From: Humidesulfovibrio sp.
GTDB taxonomy: Bacteria > Desulfobacterota > Desulfovibrionia > Desulfovibrionales > Desulfovibrionaceae
Length of the DNA: 33,092 nt
Direction of reading: 5' to 3'
NCBI GenBank assembly: GCA_030824035.1
Contig: JAVBYL010000011.1
Coordinates: 1-33,092 of the forward strand
The notes beneath the pieces are model-generated. The model searched no databases, was not told where the DNA came from, and worked only from the letters and a program-made list of their open reading frames with translations. A program made the position numbers and the translations under genes. Shown here piece by piece: positions 7,994 to 18,352 of the stretch. Every line of letters begins with the position of its first letter. The first letter of the stretch is position 1.

Positions 7994-8097
7994 GTTGCAT
8001 ATCGCAACACGCGGACGAAACATAACGCCCATCATGCTAATATTAAACGTTTTTTATTGTGCAACACAGAACACGGGAGGCCGTTGCAAATAGCAAC
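7994..8097. promoter_or_regulatory. Pair of GTTGC-N5-GCAAC palindromes
   Basis: Two copies of the palindrome lie at 7994-8008 and 8083-8097, 89 bases apart centre to centre, with a related half-site (TGCAACA) at 8060-8066. Repeated identical arms with different 5-base centres suggest two binding sites for one dimeric regulator, possibly with looping. The regulator is unknown. Confidence 0.5.
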
Positions 8098-8138
8098 AGA
8101 CCACAAGAAGCGATGGGATGACACTCTGTGAATCCGCT

Positions 8139-8168
8139 TTGACATGGGGTGAAATGCGGGGGTAAGCA
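8139..8168 (+). promoter_or_regulatory. Possible sigma-70 promoter of the Lon-like gene
   Basis: TTGACA at 8139-8144 and a weak TAAGCA at 8163-8168 are 18 bases apart, about 55 bases before the start codon. The -10 element is poor, so the call is tentative. Confidence 0.3.
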
Positions 8169-8221
8169 GCAGGGTGACGCATGGAAGACACGCCGCCACA
8201 GGGCGTTCAGGAGGCCGTTTG

Positions 8222-10279
8222 ATGATTTTTTTCCGCAAGCCTGAAGAAGAAAGCGCGGGCCCGACTAAGGGGCTGGCCGATTTGCGGGCCCAGGTGAAGG
8301 GTGCCGCGCTGCCGGAGCATGTGGCCGCCGTGGTGGCCAAGGAGCTGGAGCGCCTGGACAAGACCGACCCCTCGGTGGGGGAGTACGCCATCGGGCTCAA
8401 CTACATCGATTGGCTGAGCGCCCTGCCCTGGCGCACCGCCACGGAGGACTGCCTCGACTTTGCCCGCGTGGAGCGCACCCTGAGCGACCGGCACTTCGGC
8501 CTGGACCACGTGAAGGAGCGCCTGCTGGAGTATCTGGCCGGGCGCACCCTGGCCGCCTCCGCCCCGCCCCATGTATTGGTGGTGGACGATGAAGAGATCG
8601 CCCGCACCAACCTGGAGCATGTGCTCAAAAAGGAAGGCTACGCGGTGCGCACCGCCGTCAACGGGCTGGATGCCCTGGAGATGGTGCGCGCCTGGAGCTT
8701 CGACCTCATCATCACCGACCTGAAGATGGACAAGATGGACGGCATGACGCTGCTGGCGGAGGCCGGGCGGCTCTCGCCGGCCACGCAGATCATCATCGTC
8801 ACCGGGTTCGCCACGGTGCAGTCCGCCGTGCAGGCCATGCGCACCGGCGCGGCGCACTACCTCACCAAGCCCATCAGCCTGGATGATTTGCGCGGCACCG
8901 TGCGCGAGGTGCTGGGCAAGCGCAAGGCCCTGGCCCCGGCGCGCGGCCCCGTGCTTTGCTTCACCGGGCCTCCCGGTACGGGCAAAACCTCCATCGGCAT
9001 GGCCATAGCCGAGGCCCTGGGCCGCAAGTTCCACCGCATGTCCATGGCGGGCATGCGCGACGAGGCCGAACTGCGCGGCCACCGCCGTACCTACGTGGGA
9101 GCCATGCCCGGCAAGATCATCCAGGCCATCAAGCGGCTGGGGGTCAACAACCCCGTCATCATGCTCGACGAAATAGACAAGGTGGGCCAAGACTTCCGCG
9201 GCGACCCGGGCGCGGTGTTCCTGGAGGTGCTGGACCCGGAGCAGAACTGCCAGTTCGTGGACCTGTTCCTGGATGTGCCCTTCGACCTCTCCCAGGTGAT
9301 GTTCATCGCCACGGCCAACGACCTTTCCCGCCTGGACGCGCCCCTGCAAGACCGCCTGGAGGTGGTGCATTTTCCCGGCTACACCGAGACCGAAAAAGAG
9401 CAGATCGCCCTGAGGCACATGGTTCCCCGCCAGTGCGCGGAGCATGGCCTGACGCACCCCTTCCCGAACTTTACCCCGGAGGCGGTGCGCACCATTGTGC
9501 GCGACTACACGCGGGAGGCGGGCGTGCGCAACCTGGACCGCGAGATTGGCAGCGTGTGCCGCAAGCTGGCGCGGCTGGCCCTCAAGGAGGCCGCCCCCGA
9601 CGCAGGCACAGACCCGCCGCAGGCCGGAGCGTACCCCCGGCCCGGCGCCTACCCGCACACCGTGGACGCGGCACTGGTGACAAACCTGCTTGGCCCCCGG
9701 CGGCATACCCACGAATCCGCGCACCCGGCGCAGCGCCCCGGCGTGGTCACCGGGCTGGTTTGGAGCGATACGGGCGGCGAGATTGTGCTGGTGGAGGCGG
9801 CGAAGATGCGCGGCACCGGCCAGCTCTTGCTCACCGGCTCGCTGGGCGCGGTGCTCAAGGAGTCCGCCCAGACCGCCCTGAGCTACATCCGGGGCAACGC
9901 CGAGCGCTTCGGCCTGGACCCGGACTTCTTTGCCAACCAGGACCTGCACATCCACATCCCGGCCGGAGCCATCCCCAAGGACGGCCCCTCGGCGGGGGTC
10001 ACCATCCTCATGGCGCTGCTCTCGCTTTTGACAGGCCGACCAGGCAAGCCTGGGGTGGCCCTCACCGGGGAGATGTCGCTTGGGGGAACCCTGCTGCCGG
10101 TGGCGGGCATCCGCGAAAAGATCCTCGCGGCGCAGCGCGGCGGCGTACACACCGTGGCCCTGCCCGAGGGCAACAGGCCGGAGGCAGAGGCCCTGGAAGC
10201 GGACCTCCGCGCCGCGATACACGTTGTGCTGGCCCGCGAGGCCCTGGAGCTTGTGGACGTGGTGCTGGAAGGGAAGTGA
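8222..10279 (+). CDS. Lon-type ATP-dependent protease with an inserted response-regulator receiver domain
   Basis: 685 residues from the ATG at 8222, which has AGGAGG 7 bases upstream. The usual Lon N-terminal substrate domain is absent; residues 30-106 match the helical linker just before the AAA+ core (YIDWLSALPW). A complete receiver domain (about 117-232) follows, with acidic pair D122-D123, phospho-acceptor D166 in LIITDLKM and conserved K216. AAA+ elements then resume: Walker A GPPGTGKT at 249-256 and Walker B VIMLDEID at 312-319. The protease domain has catalytic S590 in PKDGPSAG and K633. Phosphorylation probably gates unfolding or proteolysis in the cytoplasm; this is inferred. A kinase/regulator pair lies 3 kb downstream. 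Confidence 0.92.
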   Translation: MIFFRKPEEESAGPTKGLADLRAQVKGAALPEHVAAVVAKELERLDKTDPSVGEYAIGLNYIDWLSALPWRTATEDCLDFARVERTLSDRHFGLDHVKERLLEYLAGRTLAASAPPHVLVVDDEEIARTNLEHVLKKEGYAVRTAVNGLDALEMVRAWSFDLIITDLKMDKMDGMTLLAEAGRLSPATQIIIVTGFATVQSAVQAMRTGAAHYLTKPISLDDLRGTVREVLGKRKALAPARGPVLCFTGPPGTGKTSIGMAIAEALGRKFHRMSMAGMRDEAELRGHRRTYVGAMPGKIIQAIKRLGVNNPVIMLDEIDKVGQDFRGDPGAVFLEVLDPEQNCQFVDLFLDVPFDLSQVMFIATANDLSRLDAPLQDRLEVVHFPGYTETEKEQIALRHMVPRQCAEHGLTHPFPNFTPEAVRTIVRDYTREAGVRNLDREIGSVCRKLARLALKEAAPDAGTDPPQAGAYPRPGAYPHTVDAALVTNLLGPRRHTHESAHPAQRPGVVTGLVWSDTGGEIVLVEAAKMRGTGQLLLTGSLGAVLKESAQTALSYIRGNAERFGLDPDFFANQDLHIHIPAGAIPKDGPSAGVTILMALLSLLTGRPGKPGVALTGEMSLGGTLLPVAGIREKILAAQRGGVHTVALPEGNRPEAEALEADLRAAIHVVLAREALELVDVVLEGK

Positions 10280-10370
10280 GGACGCCAGGGCCTGAGCGAA
10301 TGGGCCTGGACGAATGGGGAGGGCGCATTATCTTGGGGGCAGGCCCGCATGGCGCGGGCATTGGAGGCAT

Positions 10371-11849
10371 ATGAATCCTCGCAGCACCAAGGCGACGCCC
10401 CGTACGGGCTGGAACTTCGACAACAGCTACGCCCGCCTGCCCGGAGCCCTGCATGTGCGGATGAGCCCGGAGCCGGTGCGCGCGCCGCGCCTGGTCCTGT
10501 TCAACCGTCCGCTCGCCGGGGATTTGGGCCTGGACCCGGAAACCCTGGCTGGAGAACAGGGCACAGCAGTCTTTGCGGGCAACCGCATTCCCGCTGGAGC
10601 GGAGCCCCTGGCCCAGGCCTACGCCGGGCACCAGTTCGGGCACTTCACCATGCTGGGCGACGGCCGAGCCATCCTGCTGGGCGAGCACGTCACCCCAGCT
10701 GGCGAACGCTTCGACATCCAGCTCAAGGGCGCGGGCCAGACGGCGTTTTCCCGCATGGGCGATGGTCGCGCCGCCCTGGGCCCCATGCTGCGGGAGTACC
10801 TCGTCAGCGAGGCCATGCACGCCCTGGGCATTCCGACCACCCGCAGCCTTGCCGTGGCTTCCACCGGCGAATCGGTGTACCGCGAAGACGCGCTTCCCGG
10901 CGCCATCCTCACCCGCGTGGCGGCCAGCCACATCCGCGTCGGCACGTTTCAGTACGCCGCCTCGCTCGGGGACAGGCAGGTTCTCCAGGCCCTGTTCGAC
11001 CACACCCTGCACCGGCACTACCCGGAGCTGGCCACGGCGGCGAATCCCGCAGCCGCGCTCCTGCGCGCAGTGGTGGAGCGGCAGGCGTCGTTGGTGGCCC
11101 AGTGGCAGCTTGTGGGCTTCATCCACGGGGTGATGAACACGGACAACATGTCCCTGTGCGGCGAAACCATCGACTACGGCCCGTGCGCGTTCATGGACGC
11201 CTACGCCCAGGACACGGTGTTCAGCTCCATCGACCAGCATGGCCGCTACGCCTACGGCAACCAGCCGTACATGGCGCAGTGGAATCTGGCCCGCTTCGCC
11301 GAAACGCTCCTGCCCCTGCTGCATGCGGAAGAAGAGCAGGCCATCGCACTGGCCGAGGAAAGCCTGCTTTCCTTTGCGGATGCTTTTCAGCGTTTCTGGC
11401 TTTCCGGAATGCGCGGCAAGCTCGGGTTGTTCACTCGGGAGGACGGCGACCTGGAGCTCGTCCAGGAGCTGCTGGCCTGCATGCAGGCGATCCACGCGGA
11501 CTACACAATCACCTTCCGCGACCTGACGGCGTCCGTGCTCGCAGATTCGCCGGTGTTTCAGGACGCGGCCTGCGCCCAGTGGCACACGCGCTGGCAGGCG
11601 CGGCTGGCGCGACAGCCGCAGTCCGGGGAGGACGTGCGCAGGCTGATGCAGGAGCGCAACCCTGTGGCCATTCCCCGCAATGCGTTCGTGGAGGAAGCGC
11701 TTAGAGCCGCCGTGGAGAACGGCGACTACGCCCCGGTGGAGCGGCTGCTCATGGCCGTGTCGCGGCCGTACGAGGATGGGCCGGATCAGGCTGCCTATCG
11801 CACGCCGCCGCCGCCAATCGCAGGCTACAAGACCTTCTGCGGCACCTGA
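10371..11849 (+). CDS. selO: Protein adenylyltransferase SelO
   Basis: 492 residues, normal for the SelO (YdiU/UPF0061) family of pseudokinase-fold enzymes that transfer AMP from ATP to protein hydroxyl groups. Family signatures are clear: GHQFGHFTMLGDGRA, QLKGAGQTAFSRMGDGRA, GVMNTDNMS with the metal-binding Asn/Asp, and IDYGPCAFMD. The C-terminus ends YKTFCGT, with a cysteine in the region where some eukaryotic members carry selenocysteine. The start at 10371 follows GGAGG at a short 3-base spacing. It lies 91 bases after the Lon-like gene on the same strand and may share its transcript. Confidence 0.95.
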   Translation: MNPRSTKATPRTGWNFDNSYARLPGALHVRMSPEPVRAPRLVLFNRPLAGDLGLDPETLAGEQGTAVFAGNRIPAGAEPLAQAYAGHQFGHFTMLGDGRAILLGEHVTPAGERFDIQLKGAGQTAFSRMGDGRAALGPMLREYLVSEAMHALGIPTTRSLAVASTGESVYREDALPGAILTRVAASHIRVGTFQYAASLGDRQVLQALFDHTLHRHYPELATAANPAAALLRAVVERQASLVAQWQLVGFIHGVMNTDNMSLCGETIDYGPCAFMDAYAQDTVFSSIDQHGRYAYGNQPYMAQWNLARFAETLLPLLHAEEEQAIALAEESLLSFADAFQRFWLSGMRGKLGLFTREDGDLELVQELLACMQAIHADYTITFRDLTASVLADSPVFQDAACAQWHTRWQARLARQPQSGEDVRRLMQERNPVAIPRNAFVEEALRAAVENGDYAPVERLLMAVSRPYEDGPDQAAYRTPPPPIAGYKTFCGT

Positions 11850-11892
11850 TGCGTTCACCCGCTGGGGGCACCTGAACCGCGCTGCCGCAGGG

Positions 11893-13250
11893 CTAGTTCA
11901 GCCCGGCCCGCTTGAGCTTGCGCCAGAGCGAGGCGCGGTCGATGCTGAGGATCTCCGCCGCGCGGGACTTGTTGCCGCCGGTTTGCTCCAGCACCCAGAG
12001 GATGTACTGGCGCTCGTTCTCCTCCAGGGTGGACAGGCCGCCCTGGCGCGTGGTTCTGAGCTGCGGCTGCGCCGCCTGCAGGTCCGGGGGCAGGTGGACC
12101 ACCTCCACGGTGTCGCCCTCGGCCAGCACCACGGCACGCTCCATGAGATTTTCCAGCTCGCGGATGTTGCCGGGGAAGGGATAGGCGGCGAGGATCTCCA
12201 GCACCTCGGGCGAGATCTCGCGCACCTCGCGCCCCAGCAGTTCGGAATACTTGAGCAGGAAGTGCCGGGCCAGCAGGGGGATGTCCTCGCGGCGCTCCGC
12301 CAGGGCGGGCAGGCGCAGGGTGATGACGTTCAAACGGTAGTACAGGTCGAGGCGGAAGCTCCCGGACTCGGCCTCCGCGGCGAGGTCCTTGTTGGTGGCG
12401 GCGATGACGCGCACATCCACGGGAATATCCACCGTGCCGCCCACCCGCAGCAGCTTGCGCTCCTGCAGCACGCGCAGCAGGCGCACCTGCATGGCCGGGG
12501 TCATCTCCCCCACCTCATCCAGAAAAAGCGTGCCGCCCTCGGCGGCCTCGAACAGTCCGGCCTTGCGCTCCATGGCCCCGGTGTAGGCCCCTTTCTCGTG
12601 GCCGAAGAGCTCCCCGGCCAGCAGCTCTTCGCTGAAGGCCCCGCAGTTGACGGCCAAAAACCGCTTGCCCGCGCGCTGGCTGGACTGGTGCACGGCACGG
12701 GCCACCAGTTCCTTGCCGGTGCCTGTTTCGCCCAGCAGGAGCACCGTGGACGAGGTTGGAGCCACCTGGGCTATGGACTTGAGCAGGCTGGCCATGGCCG
12801 GGCCCTTGCCCACCAGCAGCGGCGGGGAGTCGCGATCCTTCAGCCGCTGGCGCAGGTCCAGCACCTCCCGGCGCAACCGGCTCGACTCCACGGCCTTGGC
12901 CGTGAGGGCGCGCACCTCGTCGAGGTTGAGGGGCTTGGCCAGGTAGGAGTACGCGCCGCGGTTCATGGCCATCACGGCACCGGGCACCGTGGCGTAGCCG
13001 GTCATCACCACCACCTCCAGCCCAGGGTGCAGCTTGCGCGCGCGCTCCAGCAGGCCGATGCCGTCCAGCTCGCTGGCCTCGCCCAGGCGCAGGTCCGTCA
13101 GCAGCAGGTCGTATTCGGCCTTGTCCAGCTCGGCCAGGGCCGCGCGGGAATCGCCCACGGACTGGGCCTGGTAGCCCGCCCGCGCCAAAATATGCGCCAG
13201 GTTCTCCCGGGCAATGGTTTCATCATCCACCACCAGCACGCGCCCGGCGC

Positions 13251-13254
<4 letters not shown>
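11893..13254 (-). CDS. Sigma-54-dependent response regulator (NtrC family)
   Basis: 453 residues in three parts. A receiver domain (1-120) has the DD pair at 10-11, phospho-acceptor D54 and K107. A sigma-54-interacting AAA+ domain follows with Walker A GETGTGKE at 175-182, the sigma-54 contact loop GAYTGA at 222-227 (Tyr in place of the usual Phe) and LFLDEVGEM. A Fis-type helix-turn-helix occupies about 410-450 (NKSRAAEILSIDRASLWRKLK). It should activate sigma-54 promoters when phosphorylated. Its start overlaps the stop of the kinase gene by 4 bases (ATGA), so the two form a translationally coupled pair. Confidence 0.95.
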
Positions 13255-14705
<1,451 letters not shown>

Positions 14706-15063
14706 GGTCACTCCTCTTGGGCGTGGCCGCGCCTGCGGGCAGCCGCCCTTTGCATATGCCCAAGGGGAAAGCACCGTCAACTGCCCTGGCGGCTGCACTG
14801 CGCTGCTTCTTGCTGATTGTATGCACGGATGCGCCACGTATCGGCCTGAGCCCTGCGCGCCTCCCGGTATTCATCGCGACCAGCCGCTTGCCGAACTGAT
14901 GCCCTCCGTAAGCTTGCGGGGCTTGCCCGTAGGCTTGGCGTTCCTGATCGCAGTGCCCATAAGCTTTCCGGCCATTTTGGGGTAACTCCTGATGCCGTTT
15001 CGGGGTCAAAACGCCCCGTTACCCCAGCAGTTTCCCCGCTGTTACCCCAGAGGCCAACGCGCC
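14706..15063. other. Intergenic scar between the kinase gene and the left repeat
   Basis: No intact gene is visible. The stretch holds a truncated integrase start (14871-14975) and a frame reading GRDEYREARRAQADTWR on the minus strand that looks like the tail of a lost gene, joined without a clear boundary. This is consistent with decay of an earlier insertion. Confidence 0.5.
14871..14975 (-). pseudogene. Truncated P4-type integrase (5' remnant)
   Basis: An ATG at 14975 with AGGAG upstream opens a frame whose first 25 residues (MAGKLMGTAIRNAKPTGKP, then RKLTEG) match the N-terminal arm-binding motif of P4-type integrases, as in MSLTDTAVRSAKPGPKPYRL of the intact integrase at 30796-32016. 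The match stops after TEG and the frame ends in TGA nine codons later. The distance from this ATG to the tRNA-derived repeat (15151) is 176 bases, the same as for the intact integrase on the right side. It is therefore a remnant of an earlier element at the same tRNA. Confidence 0.75.
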
Positions 15064-15173
15064 ACAAAAGACAACCCCGGACATCACATCCGGGGTTTAT
15101 CGTTGAAGCTCTAAGCTTCCTGGACAGTCTTGGACCGTGTCGAATTGTCTTCTGGTACGGGAGGGGGAATCGA
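15064..15173. repeat. Left direct repeat / attachment site (tRNA-Leu 3' end plus terminator region)
   Basis: 110 bases match 32103-32213 in direct orientation with scattered substitutions and one gap. The last 15 bases (GGGAGGGGGAATCGA, 15159-15173) are identical to the T-arm and acceptor part of the tRNA-Leu gene and are the likely recombination core; similarity stops right after them. The sequence left of the core carries a copy of the tRNA terminator, which is expected if a homologous element lies there. Confidence 0.85.
15066..15097 (-). terminator. Rho-independent terminator in the left repeat
   Basis: On the minus strand, AACCCCGGA pairs with TCCGGGGTT across a 7-base loop, followed by GTCTTTT. 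It is a copy of the tRNA-Leu terminator at 32105-32136 and could also stop transcripts leaving the island leftward. Confidence 0.75.
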
Positions 15174-15481
15174 TTCATATCGGCAACATGCCGGAATTAC
15201 TACTGTTGCACAGAGACAATGACAGCCAGTGCCCCCAAAGTTGCCCCTATGCAGCCCTAGCTGCCTTATTCCGGTGCCAAGAGTAAGAGTTGAGACACTA
15301 CTCGCTATGTTCATCCACGACGAGTCGCCCCCCAAAACAAGTGCAACCAATTGCACACACATGTACGACACAACTCGGCCCAATAACTCCCACACTCACT
15401 TCTGCCTATACTTCGCTCCGCCTGGAGCCCAGACCATCATAAGCAAGGTGTAGATTACCCAAAGGGTGGTCACACAAAATC
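15174..15481. other. Gene-free stretch at the island's left end
   Basis: 308 bases. There is a GTGCAA-CCAA-TTGCAC inverted repeat at 15341-15356. I see no clear terminator for the operon ending at 15482, no RNA gene and no convincing ORF. It may contain arm-type integrase sites, which I cannot identify. Confidence 0.4.
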
Positions 15482-17983
15482 TTAAGAGTTCTCTTCGACA
15501 ATGCTCAAATATTCGTCGCTATCGTTTTCTGTTGCCTCAATGTCATATTGCCATGTTGCTGGTCTAACCAGCCGAGCACCGACCGAATGCAACGCGCCGT
15601 ATATGCACCTCTTGTCAACAAAGCGCCTGATTCTATTCTCAGCGTGGGCCACAATCATATCCACCGTCAGAGGTTGGCCAGCAGCTTCTTGCATGATAGC
15701 CTTAACTGCGTCGGTTACTGTTTCACGACGTGGCTCACCCCACTCATTCAGGTATAGGTATTGGCCTTGGCTTACCGATAATCGGCTATCCAAAAAAGAT
15801 AGGCCGAAGACTTCCTCTGCAGGGATCTCGAAACTAAGTTTAAGGCTCTGGTCCAATTCAGATATATGGATCCCTTTTCTGCGCTGTTCCAATGCCCGCA
15901 CAATCTCGTCGAACAGAAAAGGCTGCATGTCCCTCTTAACAGCTACGTCCCTGTCGTTAATTCCCCACCGCGCAGAGCCGATTTTTAAAAGGGGATCATC
16001 TGCCACTATCTGAAAAGTGCTGCTAACGCCTCTAATCGCGCAGAGGCGTTGCTTGATTTCTTCCCCCTTTAAGGGGCGGCCAGCCGTTCTCAGCAGAGTC
16101 AAGATCGTCTCACGGACTTCAAGCCGACTCGCCTCCGAGAGAACTCCGGGGATTGCCCAAACCATCCGCCCTAGCCCCCGCAAATTGCTGCGCTCTCTTA
16201 AAGCGATATCGAGATGATATTTATCTGCGCCTTCTGGCACGCTCTCTGGTGAACGCTCTGACAACAATTCAAGGATCTGGCCACAGTGCCATTGTCGATC
16301 TTGCCCATCTTCGAGGATCATCTCTTCTGCGGCCTGAGCTAAGGCTTCCATTTCTGTAGCGCTAAGCTTCAGGTGCTTACGAATGCCAAAAATTCCAGGC
16401 CCCAAAAGTAGGCCAACTTGGGTCGCCGCCGAATGTGCTCTCCTGACATCCAAAGCTCGACCGCCAAAACTTGAAGCCTTCGCCGCGATTTCACTGTAGT
16501 GAAGAGGCTCAAGGCTCTCTTCCAACACACCAGTACAAATTTTCTCAGCACCTCGCCCATGAGCTCGCAATATCCGCGTCTCATCGGATGTAACAAAAAT
16601 ACAACGCTCGGAAGCCTTCTTCCATAGAAGTAACGCAAACTCTGCCGCCTCTCCAGGAAGTAGTGCACCTACGATTGACTTACAATATTCTTCTGTGCAT
16701 TGCCTCTCAGCACTGGCAGCAAGCAAAAGTTTTGCTTCTTTTACAATTGATTCCCACCGAAGAGGAGACATAAATGAAAAATACTCGACTCCATCAACTT
16801 CAACAAGTGACACTCGTGAGTCCGTTACGTTACTGAGCAAGTATCGCACAGCCTCAGCGTGTTCCCCAATCCCCTCAAACCAGGGATCGACAGCCTCAAT
16901 GCCAAGTAGAGGAAGGGGATAGCGTCTGCCGACAAGAAGAATCTTAAGTTTCATTGCGAGCAAGTCATCCCACAACTCTACAGAAATCAATCTCTTAAGA
17001 GTTTTTGCCTCAATCTGCCGGATACGCTCACGGGTGAGCCCATAAAGATCTCCGACCCCCGCTAGGGTTTCTGGGCGCCCGTTCAACCCCATACGACGCC
17101 TCAAGATGTCGCCCACACGAGGGGAGAGAGAGGCTAAAGTCCTTTCAATCGCTGCCAACAACGTAGTGTCCGTCTGTACGGGCAGCCCACCATCTGATGG
17201 CGACCCCGCAAGAGGGCCTTTTGCCAATGCACTCCGCAGTATGCTCAAGAGGTCTACTTGTGACGTTCTGCCAAAATTTTTAAAGCGGCAGAGCTCGGAT
17301 AGGCGGAGCTTGCGCAGGTCGGCAACCTTATAGATTTCATTCTGCCTAAAAACATTTGAAAGCCGAACAGTCATGTTCATCGTGCTAAACTCTTGTTCAG
17401 CGAGCCAAGGTGGAGCAGCCTGTGCCAAAGCACACGGATCATCACGATCAGCCCCAATTAGACTGCTATAGCGATAAAGACCAGTCTGCTCTCTTAAATC
17501 TCTGGAGAGATGATGTTCGTTACTTTGGTAGGAAGTATCATCGAATATTTCTGCACTTAGTAAGGCGTCAACGTGCTCAGGATGCTCAGCGACATATGTT
17601 GATACCCACCCGCTGAAGTCACTCTTGTGGCGGGGCAGGCGCGGAATGTTTAGATGACTTGCATCATATCCCCACCCTTTTGTGGCGAGATGTATGCTAT
17701 GCCCCTCAACCTCAGCAACAGGGTTAGAACTGGCATCATACCCCGGTGGCAACGCATGCATAGCTGCGGCTGTAAGCAAAACTCGGCCTGGAAACAGTTT
17801 TGCGCAGTCTTCATAAGTATGAGAAGGGCTCCGACTGAAACCCACGTGCACCACAGCACTCGCCTGTTCCTCCGATCGAGACGACCAAGCTTTCAGCAAA
17901 GGCTCAAGGTCCTTATGCACCCCGACCTCCCAGCCCCCACAAACACTACGAAGCATCAAAAAGGCTCTAAGTGGGGTCGACAC
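15482..17983 (-). CDS. Multi-domain DNA-binding protein with RNAP alpha-CTD-like and sigma-70 region-4-like parts
   Basis: 833 residues from a GTG at 17983, directly after the stop of the upstream gene, with AAGGTGG upstream. Residues 1-200 are unrecognised. Residues 203-252 resemble the RNA polymerase alpha C-terminal helix-hairpin fold (LRLSELCRFKNFGRTSQVDL). Residues 275-332 strongly resemble sigma-70 region 4, including LTRERIRQIEAKTLKRL. The remainder contains several winged-helix-like units; two (around LHYSEIAAKASSFGG and GRPLKGEEIKQRL) resemble HARE-HTH modules, known in restriction and chromatin proteins. It probably binds DNA, perhaps recognising modified bases or promoters for the system. 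It is the last gene of the defence operon. Role is inferred only. Confidence 0.75.
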   Translation of the reverse strand: MSTPLRAFLMLRSVCGGWEVGVHKDLEPLLKAWSSRSEEQASAVVHVGFSRSPSHTYEDCAKLFPGRVLLTAAAMHALPPGYDASSNPVAEVEGHSIHLATKGWGYDASHLNIPRLPRHKSDFSGWVSTYVAEHPEHVDALLSAEIFDDTSYQSNEHHLSRDLREQTGLYRYSSLIGADRDDPCALAQAAPPWLAEQEFSTMNMTVRLSNVFRQNEIYKVADLRKLRLSELCRFKNFGRTSQVDLLSILRSALAKGPLAGSPSDGGLPVQTDTTLLAAIERTLASLSPRVGDILRRRMGLNGRPETLAGVGDLYGLTRERIRQIEAKTLKRLISVELWDDLLAMKLKILLVGRRYPLPLLGIEAVDPWFEGIGEHAEAVRYLLSNVTDSRVSLVEVDGVEYFSFMSPLRWESIVKEAKLLLAASAERQCTEEYCKSIVGALLPGEAAEFALLLWKKASERCIFVTSDETRILRAHGRGAEKICTGVLEESLEPLHYSEIAAKASSFGGRALDVRRAHSAATQVGLLLGPGIFGIRKHLKLSATEMEALAQAAEEMILEDGQDRQWHCGQILELLSERSPESVPEGADKYHLDIALRERSNLRGLGRMVWAIPGVLSEASRLEVRETILTLLRTAGRPLKGEEIKQRLCAIRGVSSTFQIVADDPLLKIGSARWGINDRDVAVKRDMQPFLFDEIVRALEQRRKGIHISELDQSLKLSFEIPAEEVFGLSFLDSRLSVSQGQYLYLNEWGEPRRETVTDAVKAIMQEAAGQPLTVDMIVAHAENRIRRFVDKRCIYGALHSVGARLVRPATWQYDIEATENDSDEYLSIVEENS

Positions 17984-18352
17984 TTAGACTACCACCTTGT
18001 CCACTTGCTCAAGTAGCCCAATAAAGTCAATTTCCCCAGCTTTTACTTGATCATGAAGCTCGTTCACGCCCCAGTCGGCCAACCGCTCAATTAAGCGGTA
18101 AGGCGTTGTTTGCTCAAGATGCTCACTCATTAGCGCTTCGACGCTTCGCTTTAAGATTTGCTCGGGATCAAGAGAACCGATGTTTAGAAAAGGCTTCCGC
18201 TTGCCAATTTCCGGGGGGACAACGCCCTGAGCAATAGCCAGGGCTACCGCAAACCGATAACCGTCCATCTTCTCGGCAAAGATGCCTCGTTCCTTCAATT
18301 CGTCGAGTTTTGCATCGCCAGCTTCGGACAAACCGATTGTCGTCAGTTCCAT
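17984..18352 (-). CDS. Defence-operon protein, unknown function
   Basis: 122 residues. The ATG at 18352 overlaps the stop of the ATPase gene by one base (TGATG) and has GAGG 8 bases upstream; a GTG one codon earlier is possible. The N-terminus (TIGLSEAGDAKLDELK, then FAEKMDGYRFAVALAIAQG) looks like a small helical DNA-binding or dimerising protein of the kind that accompanies DndD-like ATPases, superficially like DndE, but I see no firm motif. The tight coupling suggests a fixed ratio or a complex with the ATPase. Confidence 0.7.
   Translation of the reverse strand: MELTTIGLSEAGDAKLDELKERGIFAEKMDGYRFAVALAIAQGVVPPEIGKRKPFLNIGSLDPEQILKRSVEALMSEHLEQTTPYRLIERLADWGVNELHDQVKAGEIDFIGLLEQVDKVVV

Larger units (their letters stand above)
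7863..8221. promoter_or_regulatory. Divergent control region between the transport operon and the Lon-like gene
   Basis: 359 bases without a gene. It contains one long inverted repeat (7939-7964), two copies of a 15-bp palindrome (7994-8008 and 8083-8097) and a possible promoter for the rightward gene (8139-8168). The middle part (about 8030-8060) is AT-rich, as expected of a promoter zone. A shared regulator for both directions is plausible. Confidence 0.5.

Noticed and set aside
8207-10222. A 671-codon leftward open frame
   Set aside because: It is the antisense shadow of the Lon-type protease, whose domains and catalytic residues are unambiguous.
10062-11858. A 598-codon leftward open frame
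   Set aside because: It runs opposite SelO and the end of the Lon-like gene and shows antisense composition.
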